The position numbers were made by a program, and so were the translations under genes. From an uncultured Acidobacteriaceae bacterium (GTDB lineage Bacteria; Acidobacteriota; Terriglobia; Terriglobales; Acidobacteriaceae), in contig CAIKND010000221.1 in assembly GCA_903828675.1 (NCBI GenBank), positions 62,001 to 126,000 on the forward strand: DNA of 64,000 bases, read 5' to 3'. Shown one piece after another: positions 10,601 to 19,603 of this stretch; positions within the stretch are counted from its first letter, which is position 1, and each line of letters begins with the position of its first letter. The notes below the pieces were generated by a model, which ran no database searches, had not been told where the DNA came from, and saw only the letters and a program-made list of their open reading frames with translations.

Positions 10601-11344
10601 CTACGGCTGCACACCGATTTTCGCAGGACTCAGGGCTGCCGTCCAGTCTGCAGCACGGTCCACAAGCACATCCGGAGGAGTGTCCATCAGGTTTTGCGGC
10701 CCAAATCCAAACTGGCATCCGATCGACCACGCACCGGCGTTTCGCGCTGTTTCCACGTCTACCTGGCTGTCGCCAATCATCACCGTTTCCTCCGGCGTTG
10801 CGCCCGTCTCCTCCATCAGCGAGCGCAGGCCCATCGGATCCGGCTTCTTCATCTGGAAGCTGTCGCCCCCGTAAATATGTAAAAAGTAGTCGGCCAGCCC
10901 CAGCCCCTCGCAGATGCCCCGCGCCGGGCGCACCGGCTTGTTGGTCAGCACCGCCATCGTCCGCGGCGTTCCACCCGGCGCATCGTGCAGTTCCTTCAGC
11001 GCCGCCAGCGCCTCCAGAACTCCCTCGTAGGCGTAGGTAAAATCCAGCTTGTGCTCGCGGTAATACCCCAGGAAAAAGGCGGTCGCCTGGGTCAAAAGCT
11101 CTTCGTCCACCTGCTCCGGTGCAATGCCGGATTCCTGTGCCAGCGAGCGCCGCATCAGCATCGGCACTCCGTTGCCCACATAGCTGGCAATCAGCGGATC
11201 CGGAAGCGGTGCCAGCCCCGCATGCTCCAGCGCGGCGTTGACGCTGTTGCACAAATCCTGCGCGGAGTCGATCAGCGTTCCATCCAGATCGAAAACCAGC
11301 AGCTTTAACCGTTCCACAGGCAGAGCGCGAAAGACACGAACCAT
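10601..11344 (-). CDS. HAD-IA hydrolase, phosphoglycolate phosphatase-like
   Basis: LLVFDLDGTLIDS, MIGDSQVDVETARNAGA motifs. Confidence 0.8.
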   Translation of the reverse strand: MVRVFRALPVERLKLLVFDLDGTLIDSAQDLCNSVNAALEHAGLAPLPDPLIASYVGNGVPMLMRRSLAQESGIAPEQVDEELLTQATAFFLGYYREHKLDFTYAYEGVLEALAALKELHDAPGGTPRTMAVLTNKPVRPARGICEGLGLADYFLHIYGGDSFQMKKPDPMGLRSLMEETGATPEETVMIGDSQVDVETARNAGAWSIGCQFGFGPQNLMDTPPDVLVDRAADWTAALSPAKIGVQP

Positions 11345-11440
11345 ACCTTCAGTGTAACCAATAGGAACTCCACCCATTTCATCGATTGGTTGGCGGGTGC
11401 CCCCGGTCTCAATGCCTTATCCAAACCACACTGAGGGTGG

Positions 11441-11521
11441 CCCCGGTCCCTCGTTTTTGGGACCGGGGTTGACATACGATGAGGCGATCGGCTGCCCCAG
11501 GTCCCGCTTCTGAAACCTGGG
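11441..11521. repeat. Tandem pair of hairpins of the GGTCTC/GAGACC type
   Basis: CCCCGGTCCC tcgttttt GGGACCGGGG and CCCAGGT cccgcttctgaa ACCTGGG. Confidence 0.7.
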
Positions 11522-11635
11522 AAAGAATGAACTCATTGGTGTCGCCTTCTTTGGGCTCCCAGCCTCTTCGATGCGATGATGGATGGGGCAAACTGCGGCG
11601 TGCTCCCTGCACGCCCTTTGAAAGGATCTACTTCC

Positions 11636-12367
11636 GTGAAAAAGCATCTCGCGCAACTGGCAGCCATTCTCGCCATCTTCCTGGCGTCCCTCTGTTCCGC
11701 GCAGCAACCCTTAGCACCCGGGCTGCAGCATTCAGCCTCCAGCGCCAACGCCCATGCCGAGCTGCTTCCCAACCTCGACATCGTCAAAGGCGAACTGCGC
11801 CAGTATCACGACTGTACCTGCAAGTGCGGCTGTTACGCCCGCGATATCGACGTCCAGGCCGACCGCGCCATCGCATTCCTCCACCGCCGCGCCGCCCATC
11901 CCCGCCCCCAGGAAAAGCTCGCCATGGTTCTCGACATTGACGAGACCTCTCTCTCCAACTACCCGGAGATGCTCAAAGCCGATTTCACCTATGAGAGCAA
12001 AGCTTTTGATGAATGGGTGCAGTCCGCCCAGGGACCCGCCATGCAAGGAACTCTGCGCCTCTATAGAGAAGCGCAGAGCCTCGGTGTCAGCGTCTTTTTC
12101 ATCACCGGCCGCCCCGAGTCCGAGCGCGCCGCGACGGTGCGCAATCTTCAGGCCCAGGGCTTCCATAACTGGCAGCAGTTGGTCCTTCACCCTGCCGATC
12201 AGCCCTCGCTCAAAACAGTGGCCTACAAATCAGGGGCGCGCGCCCAGATCGTGGCGCAGGGATACACCCTCGTCCTTAGTGTTGGCGATCAGTGGAGCGA
12301 TCAGAAGGGCGCGCCCGAAGCCGAGTTCTTCGTCAAATACCCGAATCCCTACTACTTCATCCCGTAG
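11636..12367 (+). CDS. HAD-superfamily acid phosphatase (secreted)
   Basis: Signal peptide; AMVLDIDETSLSNY, FFITGRPE, SVGDQWSD motifs. Confidence 0.8.
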   Translation: MKKHLAQLAAILAIFLASLCSAQQPLAPGLQHSASSANAHAELLPNLDIVKGELRQYHDCTCKCGCYARDIDVQADRAIAFLHRRAAHPRPQEKLAMVLDIDETSLSNYPEMLKADFTYESKAFDEWVQSAQGPAMQGTLRLYREAQSLGVSVFFITGRPESERAATVRNLQAQGFHNWQQLVLHPADQPSLKTVAYKSGARAQIVAQGYTLVLSVGDQWSDQKGAPEAEFFVKYPNPYYFIP

Positions 12368-12379
12368 CGCCGCCCCGCC

Positions 12380-13219
12380 TCAGTGGATTCGAATATCGCC
12401 CGATCCGGTCTCGATCTTCACCGTCGGTCCGCCGCCGTTCACCTTGCCCATAATGTGGTGCCGGTTCTGCGACCCCTGCGTCGTCATCTCGCGGTCGCTT
12501 TGAACGGTGCCTGAGCCGGTTTCGGCGTCGATCGTCATTCCTGCGCTGCCGGTCCACAGTTCCACGCTCCCAGAGCCTGTCTCCAGCTTCCACGGCGAAG
12601 TCGGCGTGCCGCCCGCCTTGATCGAGCCAGAACCAGTCTCGGCCTTCAATCCCCCATGCAGGTTGCGCAGCTCGATTGAGCCCGACCCCGTTTCAGCCTT
12701 CACATCGCCTTCGCCGATCTGCTCGGCATAGATGCTGCCTGAACCCGTATCCACAGAGAAATTCCCCTTCAGCCCGGTGGCGCGAATCGAACCCGAGCCT
12801 GTGCTCAGCTTGGCATTCAGGCCCACCCCGTCATCGGTCACATCGCCCGAGCCCGTGCTCGCGTTCAGATAAGAATCCGCCGGTACTTCAATTTCGTAAT
12901 CGATGCTGATGTTGTGCAGATTCTCGTGCCGCGCACCGATCCGCACAATGTTCCCCGTCTGGTCCACTGGCGGATTGGCCGCGATTGACTTCACGCGCTC
13001 CTCGTTCCCGCCCCATCCCGACTTGACCCGCCCAAAGATGTGAACCCGCCCCGAGGTTCCGTGCGTCAGGCGAATATATCCTGCGCCGGTCTCGACCGAC
13101 AGATCCACTTTTCCGTTCACCGCCAGGTTGCGCTCAAAGGTAGCCTCCGCACCCATTGCGTGAACCGCTAGCGCCCCCGCCAGCCCAAGCATCGCCGTTG
13201 CCACAAAAAGATGTCTCAT
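12380..13219 (-). CDS. DUF4097-like beta-strand repeat protein
   Basis: Signal peptide and about seven (E/D/S)TGSGS(I/V/D) repeats. Confidence 0.7.
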   Translation of the reverse strand: MRHLFVATAMLGLAGALAVHAMGAEATFERNLAVNGKVDLSVETGAGYIRLTHGTSGRVHIFGRVKSGWGGNEERVKSIAANPPVDQTGNIVRIGARHENLHNISIDYEIEVPADSYLNASTGSGDVTDDGVGLNAKLSTGSGSIRATGLKGNFSVDTGSGSIYAEQIGEGDVKAETGSGSIELRNLHGGLKAETGSGSIKAGGTPTSPWKLETGSGSVELWTGSAGMTIDAETGSGTVQSDREMTTQGSQNRHHIMGKVNGGGPTVKIETGSGDIRIH

Positions 13220-13509
13220 TACGTCCTCGTTTCCTCTTGAAACCTAAGCCCGGAGCCCAGAGATTCCCGGTCGTTTCCTTGCACCCCAACTGCCAAACCA
13301 GATCCGCATCCAACCGCATATTTGTCAGCAGGTTAGCTCCAAGTAACAGCCGTACAACCGTCCTCTCAGTGCCCGTTTTCGAACACCGCTGTGCGCCCCC
13401 GGACACACAACCCCCCCAATAGAGAGTCAACCTTGAAGACCAGTACGCTTCCCGCCGTCATCCCGTTCCCCAATTCTTCAGCCATAGCTCGCCAGTGCAG
13501 GCAAATAGC

Positions 13510-13554
13510 TGACCACTGACCACTGTTCACTCACCGCTGCCCACTGTCGACTGC
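13510..13554. repeat. Imperfect heptanucleotide array (TGACCAC-type)
   Basis: TGACCAC TGACCAC TGTTCAC TCACCGC TGCCCAC TGTCGAC TGCC. Confidence 0.7.
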
Positions 13555-13581
13555 CTTCCGAAGTGCTATCCTCACACCCAG

Positions 13582-15090
13582 ATGCACGGCCTTCCGCTGC
13601 TCGAATCTGTCGCCGTGGCCATGCTCATCTTGGCCAACGCCTTTTTTGTGGCTGCCGAGTTCGCTCTCGTCTCCATCCGCGATACCCGTATCGAACAAAT
13701 GCTCGTCGCCGGCGTCCCTGGAGCCCGCGCCGTTCGCCGCCTTCAGCGCGGAATGGACGAGCTCCTGCCCGCCGTCCAGCTTGGCGTCACCCTCTGCTCC
13801 CTGGCCCTTGGCTGGCTCGGAGAGCCGCTCGTAGCCTCAGTCATCGAGAGTTGGCTCTGCGCTCTCCCCCACGCCCATATCTACGCCCACATCGCCGCCG
13901 TGGCCCTTGGCTTTGCCCTCATCACCTACTTCCACGTAGTTCTAGGGGAGTTGGTTCCCAAGTCCCTGGCTCTGCGCCGCGCTGAGGCTCTGGCCGTGGC
14001 CGTCGCGCCACCCATGCTCGTGTTCATGGCTATGGCCCGCCCCGCCGTCCGCCTGCTCCAGAGCTCGGCCGCCGCCGTCCTGCGCGCCTTTGACATTCCC
14101 ATCACCGAGCGCGCCACCGTCCACTCCTCTGACGAACTCAAGCTCATCACCACCGCTGCCCGCCGCATGGGAATCCTGCCCAAATTCCAGGAAACCCTCA
14201 TCCACCGCGCCCTCGAACTCGACGGCGTTTCCATCCGCGAGATCATGACACCGCGCCAGAAGATCTTCTCCCTCCCTTCAAACATGCTCATTGAGGAGGC
14301 CAGCGCCAAAGTCATCGCCCGTCATCGCTCCCGCGTTCCCATTTACGATGAAACCCGCGGCCCCGAGCACATCATCGGAGTCATCTACGCCCGCGACCTG
14401 GCCCGTCTCATCTTCTTCCGTTCCGCCGCCCAGCCCCACGCTGCACAGCCCGCTGAGCAGGCCGATGCTTTGAAAGGGCGTGGCTTTAGCCGCGCCACTG
14501 GCGCGCCGGAATTGACGCGGGCTTTAGCCCCCGAAGGTGTCTCCACACCGAACCTGCGATCCGAAACCTCGGAATCCACTCCGCCCCATCTCACCACCCC
14601 CTTCGTCGAACTCCGCCTTCGCCAGGTCATGCGCGACATCCTCGTCGTTCCCGAAACCAAATCCATTCTCGACCTCATCCTCGACTTCCAGCACCGCCGC
14701 CGCCACATGGCCGTTGTCGTTGACGAATACGGTTCCGTAGTTGGCCTGGTCACCTCAGAGGACGCCATCGAGCAGATCACAGGTGAACTGGAAGACGAAT
14801 TCGACTCCCCAGCCGTACCCGTCCTCACCACCGCCAGCGGAGCTCTCCTCATGGATGGCGGCGTCAACCTGCGCGACCTCGAAACCCAGATGCAGTGGAG
14901 CCTGCCCCGCGACGGCGGCGTCGAAACCCTGGCCGGTTTCCTGCTCTTCCGCCTCGGCCACATCCCACAGCCCGGCGAGGCCGTCACCAACGATGGCCGC
15001 CGCCTCACCGTCGTAGAAATGGACGGCCGCCGCATCTCCAAAATCCGTGTCGAGCCCCTGCCCGCCGACCCACCGGCCCCCACCGTTTGA
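13582..15090 (+). CDS. CNNM/hemolysin-family transporter with CBS domains and CorC-HlyC domain
   Basis: CNNM transmembrane region, IMTPRQKIFSL, VVPETKSILDLILDFQHRRRHMAVVVDEYGSVVGLVT. Confidence 0.85.
   Translation: MHGLPLLESVAVAMLILANAFFVAAEFALVSIRDTRIEQMLVAGVPGARAVRRLQRGMDELLPAVQLGVTLCSLALGWLGEPLVASVIESWLCALPHAHIYAHIAAVALGFALITYFHVVLGELVPKSLALRRAEALAVAVAPPMLVFMAMARPAVRLLQSSAAAVLRAFDIPITERATVHSSDELKLITTAARRMGILPKFQETLIHRALELDGVSIREIMTPRQKIFSLPSNMLIEEASAKVIARHRSRVPIYDETRGPEHIIGVIYARDLARLIFFRSAAQPHAAQPAEQADALKGRGFSRATGAPELTRALAPEGVSTPNLRSETSESTPPHLTTPFVELRLRQVMRDILVVPETKSILDLILDFQHRRRHMAVVVDEYGSVVGLVTSEDAIEQITGELEDEFDSPAVPVLTTASGALLMDGGVNLRDLETQMQWSLPRDGGVETLAGFLLFRLGHIPQPGEAVTNDGRRLTVVEMDGRRISKIRVEPLPADPPAPTV
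14473..14538. repeat. REP-like double palindrome inside a coding region
   Basis: GGCGTGGC TTTA GCCGCGCC and CGGGC TTTA GCCCCCG, both with GGCTTTAGCC core. Confidence 0.7.
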
Positions 15091-15280
15091 TCCCGCCCAT
15101 AAGCGCCGGCGGTGTCCGCCACACAGATCGTCATTTGTCTGTTTTGAAAGGGCATGGCCGGGGTACCCTCTGGGTCGCCGCGCCGCAAATAGTTGAAAAT
15201 AAATAGGGCCTAAACCCCTGAGCGACTCGGCGTGGAATAAGACCTAATCGGAGGTTCTCTAAAGCCGGCCCCCGATTTCC

Positions 15281-16078
15281 TCAATACAGCAGCACGGCGA
15301 TCCGATAGGCGGTAAACGAGCCTTCCACGCCCTGGGGTGGGCAGCTGCCAACAGCCGCACGCCGATACTGGCCTGACGCTAGGTGATCCGCGAGCGCCTG
15401 GGGCAGGTGCGAGAGGTCGGAATCCTGCCAGCGCATCACGAAACCTGGCTGCTGGTCGGCAGATGAGCTTCCAAATCCATGGCTCGCCGCGCAGGCGGCG
15501 CGCGCTTGTGCGGAGGCGCCGAGAATGGAAACTCTGCTGCTCCGAAGCAGTGCCGCCACTCGAGCCTCTACCTGCGACGCGGTCAGCGATTGCACGGCGC
15601 GCTCGTAGTCGGCCACCGCGTACAGCACGCCACGGCTCTGCACCACCGCCACTCCTACACGGTCCACATTGGGGCTCAGCAAGTTGGTGCGATGGCCGGG
15701 GGAGCGCATCCACTCTTCGTGAATTGCCGAGGAACTGGGTCCGATGGCCACGTTCTCTTCAATCAGGCTGAAGTGCGCGCCGGCCTGCGCTGCCCGCGCG
15801 GTAAGATCGGGCTCGCCGCCGTACCTGTGAGCAATGGGGCCTTCGGCGGCCATGCGCCGGCAGTGAAACAGCGCGGCTGCGGCCAGCGCCTGGTCCCACT
15901 GCAAGCGCCCATCGCCAGCCTGTGCGCGTGCCTGGTTGGCCAGCGCAAACAACTGTTCGGCCTGGGACGGGAGATTGGCGTTGGTTTCGTTCCGGGGATA
16001 CGGCTGGGCCTGCGCCGCCCCGCATGCAACCACAAGAAATGCCAGAGACAACACAACGCCCTTTGCGAAAGACTTCAT
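15281..16078 (-). CDS. CAP/SCP-domain secreted protein
   Basis: Signal peptide; LFALANQARAQAG, HRYGG, ENVA, WMRSPGHRTNLLSPNVDRVGVAVV. Confidence 0.85.
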   Translation of the reverse strand: MKSFAKGVVLSLAFLVVACGAAQAQPYPRNETNANLPSQAEQLFALANQARAQAGDGRLQWDQALAAAALFHCRRMAAEGPIAHRYGGEPDLTARAAQAGAHFSLIEENVAIGPSSSAIHEEWMRSPGHRTNLLSPNVDRVGVAVVQSRGVLYAVADYERAVQSLTASQVEARVAALLRSSRVSILGASAQARAACAASHGFGSSSADQQPGFVMRWQDSDLSHLPQALADHLASGQYRRAAVGSCPPQGVEGSFTAYRIAVLLY

Positions 16079-16130
16079 AGCTGATTAAACCCCGCCTCGG
16101 TGCCGGTGTCGCGGTATTCTTGCTTTGCGG

Positions 16131-17000
16131 ATGTCTTTTCTCACTTCAGTCGCGCTCCGATCTCTGCGGAACCGTTTGCGCCGCCAGCCCTTGGCTGTGG
16201 CTGGGATCGTTCTGCTCACATGCTTTGTGGTGTGCGGGCTTACGGCTCCCTGGCTTGCACCGTTCAACCCATCGGCCATCGACCTGCTGCACCGCCTCCA
16301 AAGCCCCTCCCCCGCCCACTGGGCTGGAACCGACGAACTCGGCCGGGACACACTGTCGCGCATGATGTGGGGAGCGCGCCTTTCGCTGGCAATCTCGGTG
16401 AGCGTCGTTTCAGTTTCGCTGGCGCTGGGGCTGGCCGTCGGCGGTCTCGCCGGTTACCTGGGCGGGTGGATCGATACGGCTCTCACCACCTTCGCGATGA
16501 ATACTTTTCTGGCGCTCCCGGGCATCCTGCTGGCCATTGCCTTTGCCGCCTTCCTGGGGCCCGGATTCACCAATCTGGTGCTGGCCCTGGCCATTGGCGG
16601 CTGGGCCGGATATGCACGCCTCGTCCGGGCGCAGGTTATGGCGGTGCGCGATCGTGAATATGTGGATGCGGCGCGTGCGTTAGGGGCCAGCGGACTCCGC
16701 ATCTTCTTTCGGCACATACTTCCAAATATTGTGCAGCCGATCCTTGTCCAGGGAGCTATCGGCATGGCGGGCGTGATCCTGGCCGAGGCCACGCTGTCGT
16801 TTTTAGGGCTGGGGATTCCGGCCCCCGCGCCCAGTTGGGGCTCGATGCTGAACGACGCGCGGCTCCATTTGTTCGACTCGCCGCACCTGGTTCTGTTCCC
16901 CGCGGCTGCGGTGGCTGGAGCGGTGTTGGGGTTCAACTTTCTTGGCGATGCCTTGCGCGACCAGCTCGACCCAAGAACGCGGCTCGAGTTGGGGCTTTAG
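16131..17000 (+). CDS. ABC transporter permease, DppC/OppC type
   Basis: LAPFNPSAIDLLHRLQSPSPAHWAGTDELGRDTLSRMMWGARLSL; EAA-type loop. Confidence 0.85.
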   Translation: MSFLTSVALRSLRNRLRRQPLAVAGIVLLTCFVVCGLTAPWLAPFNPSAIDLLHRLQSPSPAHWAGTDELGRDTLSRMMWGARLSLAISVSVVSVSLALGLAVGGLAGYLGGWIDTALTTFAMNTFLALPGILLAIAFAAFLGPGFTNLVLALAIGGWAGYARLVRAQVMAVRDREYVDAARALGASGLRIFFRHILPNIVQPILVQGAIGMAGVILAEATLSFLGLGIPAPAPSWGSMLNDARLHLFDSPHLVLFPAAAVAGAVLGFNFLGDALRDQLDPRTRLELGL

Positions 17001-17033
17001 ATGATTCATTTGTGTGCCCATAAAACCTTCTCT

Positions 17034-17072
17034 GCCCCATCCTTGCGAGTTTTTCCCGTCGCAGGGGTGGGA
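17034..17072. repeat. GTGCCCC-type covarying hairpin, copy 1
   Basis: CCCATCCTTGCGA gtttttcccg TCGCAGGGGTGGG. Confidence 0.6.
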
Positions 17073-17090
17073 AACCTTCAACCTTCAACC
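17071..17090. repeat. Short heptanucleotide repeat (AACCTTC-type)
   Basis: AACCTTC AACCTTC AACC. Confidence 0.5.
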
Positions 17091-17107
17091 GGAATATGGT
17101 CTTTCCT

Positions 17108-17572
17108 ATGAAGATTGGTGTTCTTAGCGATACTCACGGTCTCCTCCGCCCCGAGGTTATCTCGGCGCTGGCCGGGGTCGACCGCATTCTGCACCTGGGC
17201 GACGTGGGCATTCCCTGGGTGTTGAAAGAGCTTGGCAAGATTGCGCCGGTTACTGCGGTGCGCGGCAACGTGGACCGTGAAGGCCAGTGCGCAAAGCTGC
17301 CTGAAACCGATGTGGTGCTTATCGATGGTCTATATATTTATATGCTCCATGACCTGCACACACTCCACCTGGACCCGGCCGCGGGGAAGTTCGCAGCTGT
17401 ACTCTACGGGCACAGCCATGAGCCCGGTTTCTACAAAAAGAAGGGTGTTCTCTACTTCAATCCCGGCTCCTGCGGACCACGCCGGTTTGCCTTGCCGGTC
17501 ACTGTGGGAACACTGACCATCGGGGCTGACGGCGAGTTGCAGCCGGACATCATCTCGCTGGAAACTGCCTGA
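17108..17572 (+). CDS. Metallophosphoesterase, YfcE/MJ0936 type
   Basis: KIGVLSDTHGLLRPEV, HLGDVG, RGNVD, YGHSHEP, NPGSCGPRR. Confidence 0.85.
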   Translation: MKIGVLSDTHGLLRPEVISALAGVDRILHLGDVGIPWVLKELGKIAPVTAVRGNVDREGQCAKLPETDVVLIDGLYIYMLHDLHTLHLDPAAGKFAAVLYGHSHEPGFYKKKGVLYFNPGSCGPRRFALPVTVGTLTIGADGELQPDIISLETA

Positions 17573-17877
17573 TTTCAACCGCTGCGTATGCCACCATTTT
17601 TGCTTGGCAGCTGTGAGGCAGGACGGCACGGCGGTTTCTCGCCTCTGCGGCTCGATCAAGAATCTTAAAAAGAAGAAAGTGCTTGCCAGCCCCGTTAAAT
17701 CTGTGCAAAATTGGTCCACTTCGGCCCCTCCAATTTCTCCGCCGTCGAAAAGTGGCGAACGTTGTGCCCCTAGGTCGCGGGACCGAACTGCCTACATCTC
17801 CCCCTGCACGGCAGAGTAACAGGGATTGAGAACGGACAACCCATCGCAGCGCAAACACTCAGCTTTGGAGAGTAACT

Positions 17878-19509
17878 ATGACCTTGATTCGAAGCACATG
17901 GACCTTATCCGCTCCCCCGCCGTTAACTGGATTGCTGACGGCAAGTGAATGGTCCGGAGCCGCAACCATGGCGATTCCGCACGGAACGCTGCTGGCTCAG
18001 AACGATGCGACTCATCTGTACATCGGCCTCGACGTAACAGCAGAGACCGGTGCACCCAACACCAACGATTACTTCTGGTTTGTCGTGGATATCAACGCCA
18101 ACGGCCATATCGATGCAAACCGCGACAAGCTGTTTTCGATTCTGCCGGGGAATCTGAATCACCTGGTCATGGCCTACATGCTCGGTCCCAACACCACGAC
18201 CGGCATACCGGCCACCCAAGTGATTCCGTCCAGGTTGCAGAGCGGTTTTGGCCCATCGCTAAACTCGGCCGTCAGTCATCGGCAGTGGCAAATATCGTTC
18301 GCCCTTTCGGATCTGGGCATTGACCCCATAGACCCTGCCGGCCCCTCCCCAGTCGTCGACTTCGGGTTGAGAATCGCCACGTTAGGCGGCTTCGTTGGAG
18401 AAGTTCCGCCAAACCCGCTGGGCACATTTACTGCTTTCAACCAGATAGCGCTTGCACCGGTGCCTTCGATCGCGGCCCCGCCGGGCAGCCTTGGCCCGGT
18501 GATTGCCACCATTGGCCTCATTGGCACTGGCGAAATTGCCGCCGATGGCTATTGCACCATCACGCCGCCCTACTACATCAACCCGCAACAAGCGGCCTTC
18601 TGCGGCACCATGAACATGATCGGCAACGTAGCCACCCTGAACGGGTTATGGGCGGCGGGTGCCAGAAAATACAGGGTGTTGCACCGCCACGGCGCCACCG
18701 TGGCGCTTGCCTCGGCTGCTCCCTGGACTCCCATCCTGCAAGCCTGGACGAATTTCGAGATTGTGGGCGTCAACGACATTTGGCAATCGTTCGGTCCAGA
18801 TGCGGGCGGATTCTATCCCTTCATCGCTCCCAGCATTCCGTATACCATCCAGAATCTGCTGTTCCAGTGGACAACGGCATCGGAACCGGACGGTGCGCAT
18901 CAATTCGAACTCCAGTTCTTTACCGGCGCAAATGTCGTGGTTCCGTCCTCTGCCCAGATAGTCACGCTGGCCTTGGACAACCAGCCGCCGATTGTGAACC
19001 TGATCAACGTTCTCCATGGCGGCGTTCCGGTCCCGGCATGCGCACTAGTCAACCTCACTTCGATCACCGATGGCATTCAACTACAGTTCGAGGCCTACGA
19101 TCCGGAAGGCGATCTCTACAACCTGGCTTTGACCGCGGAGTACGGTCACGGCAACAGCGCGGGGATCTACAGCGACAGTTACGCCGCTCACCTCAGCGCC
19201 TCGCATATCTGGCAAGGCGTTACCACCGATACGCGGCCAGCTTCCCCCGCGCATTGGACCCCGCCAATTCCTCCGGGCACCTGCTCCTATCTGTTCAGGA
19301 TCACTGCCTGGGCACGCTCCACCAACGGATACAGCTACCCATGCCTGTACAGCACTGACTTCCAGACAGTCACGCTGATTGAGCCCGGCGTTACTCTCAA
19401 GGCGCCCATCATTTCCGGCCCCACTCATGTGGCGGCGGCTGGATTTGAAAAGCTGCCGGAGTCGGGCAAACTCGCCCATCTGGCCGTGAAGGCGCTGCCG
19501 GCAGAATAA
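17878..19509 (+). CDS. Large protein with CBM9/DOMON-like N-terminal region, function unknown
   Basis: 543-aa ORF; LTASEWSGA...DATHLYIGLDVTAETG...DYFWFVVDINANG pattern. Confidence 0.6.
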   Translation: MTLIRSTWTLSAPPPLTGLLTASEWSGAATMAIPHGTLLAQNDATHLYIGLDVTAETGAPNTNDYFWFVVDINANGHIDANRDKLFSILPGNLNHLVMAYMLGPNTTTGIPATQVIPSRLQSGFGPSLNSAVSHRQWQISFALSDLGIDPIDPAGPSPVVDFGLRIATLGGFVGEVPPNPLGTFTAFNQIALAPVPSIAAPPGSLGPVIATIGLIGTGEIAADGYCTITPPYYINPQQAAFCGTMNMIGNVATLNGLWAAGARKYRVLHRHGATVALASAAPWTPILQAWTNFEIVGVNDIWQSFGPDAGGFYPFIAPSIPYTIQNLLFQWTTASEPDGAHQFELQFFTGANVVVPSSAQIVTLALDNQPPIVNLINVLHGGVPVPACALVNLTSITDGIQLQFEAYDPEGDLYNLALTAEYGHGNSAGIYSDSYAAHLSASHIWQGVTTDTRPASPAHWTPPIPPGTCSYLFRITAWARSTNGYSYPCLYSTDFQTVTLIEPGVTLKAPIISGPTHVAAAGFEKLPESGKLAHLAVKALPAE

Positions 19510-19546
19510 GCGCTAACCAAGCCGAAGGAATTCGGCCTGCACTCCG

Positions 19547-19603
19547 GGGCCTGTCTACTCTACCGAGGCGTCACCTCGGTTGAGTAGACAGGCCCTCGGC
19601 TTT
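19547..19603. terminator. Bidirectional terminator between convergent genes
   Basis: GGGCCTGTCTACTC/GAGTAGACAGGCCC 14-bp outer stem plus CCGAGG/CCTCGG inner stem. Confidence 0.8.

Noticed and set aside
13510-13554. Possible CRISPR-like array
   Set aside because: Units are 7 bp with no spacers of CRISPR length; no cas genes in the window.
19547-19603. Considered as a repeat-family hairpin
   Set aside because: Sits exactly between two convergent genes with flanking T/A tracts; ordinary bidirectional terminator is sufficient.
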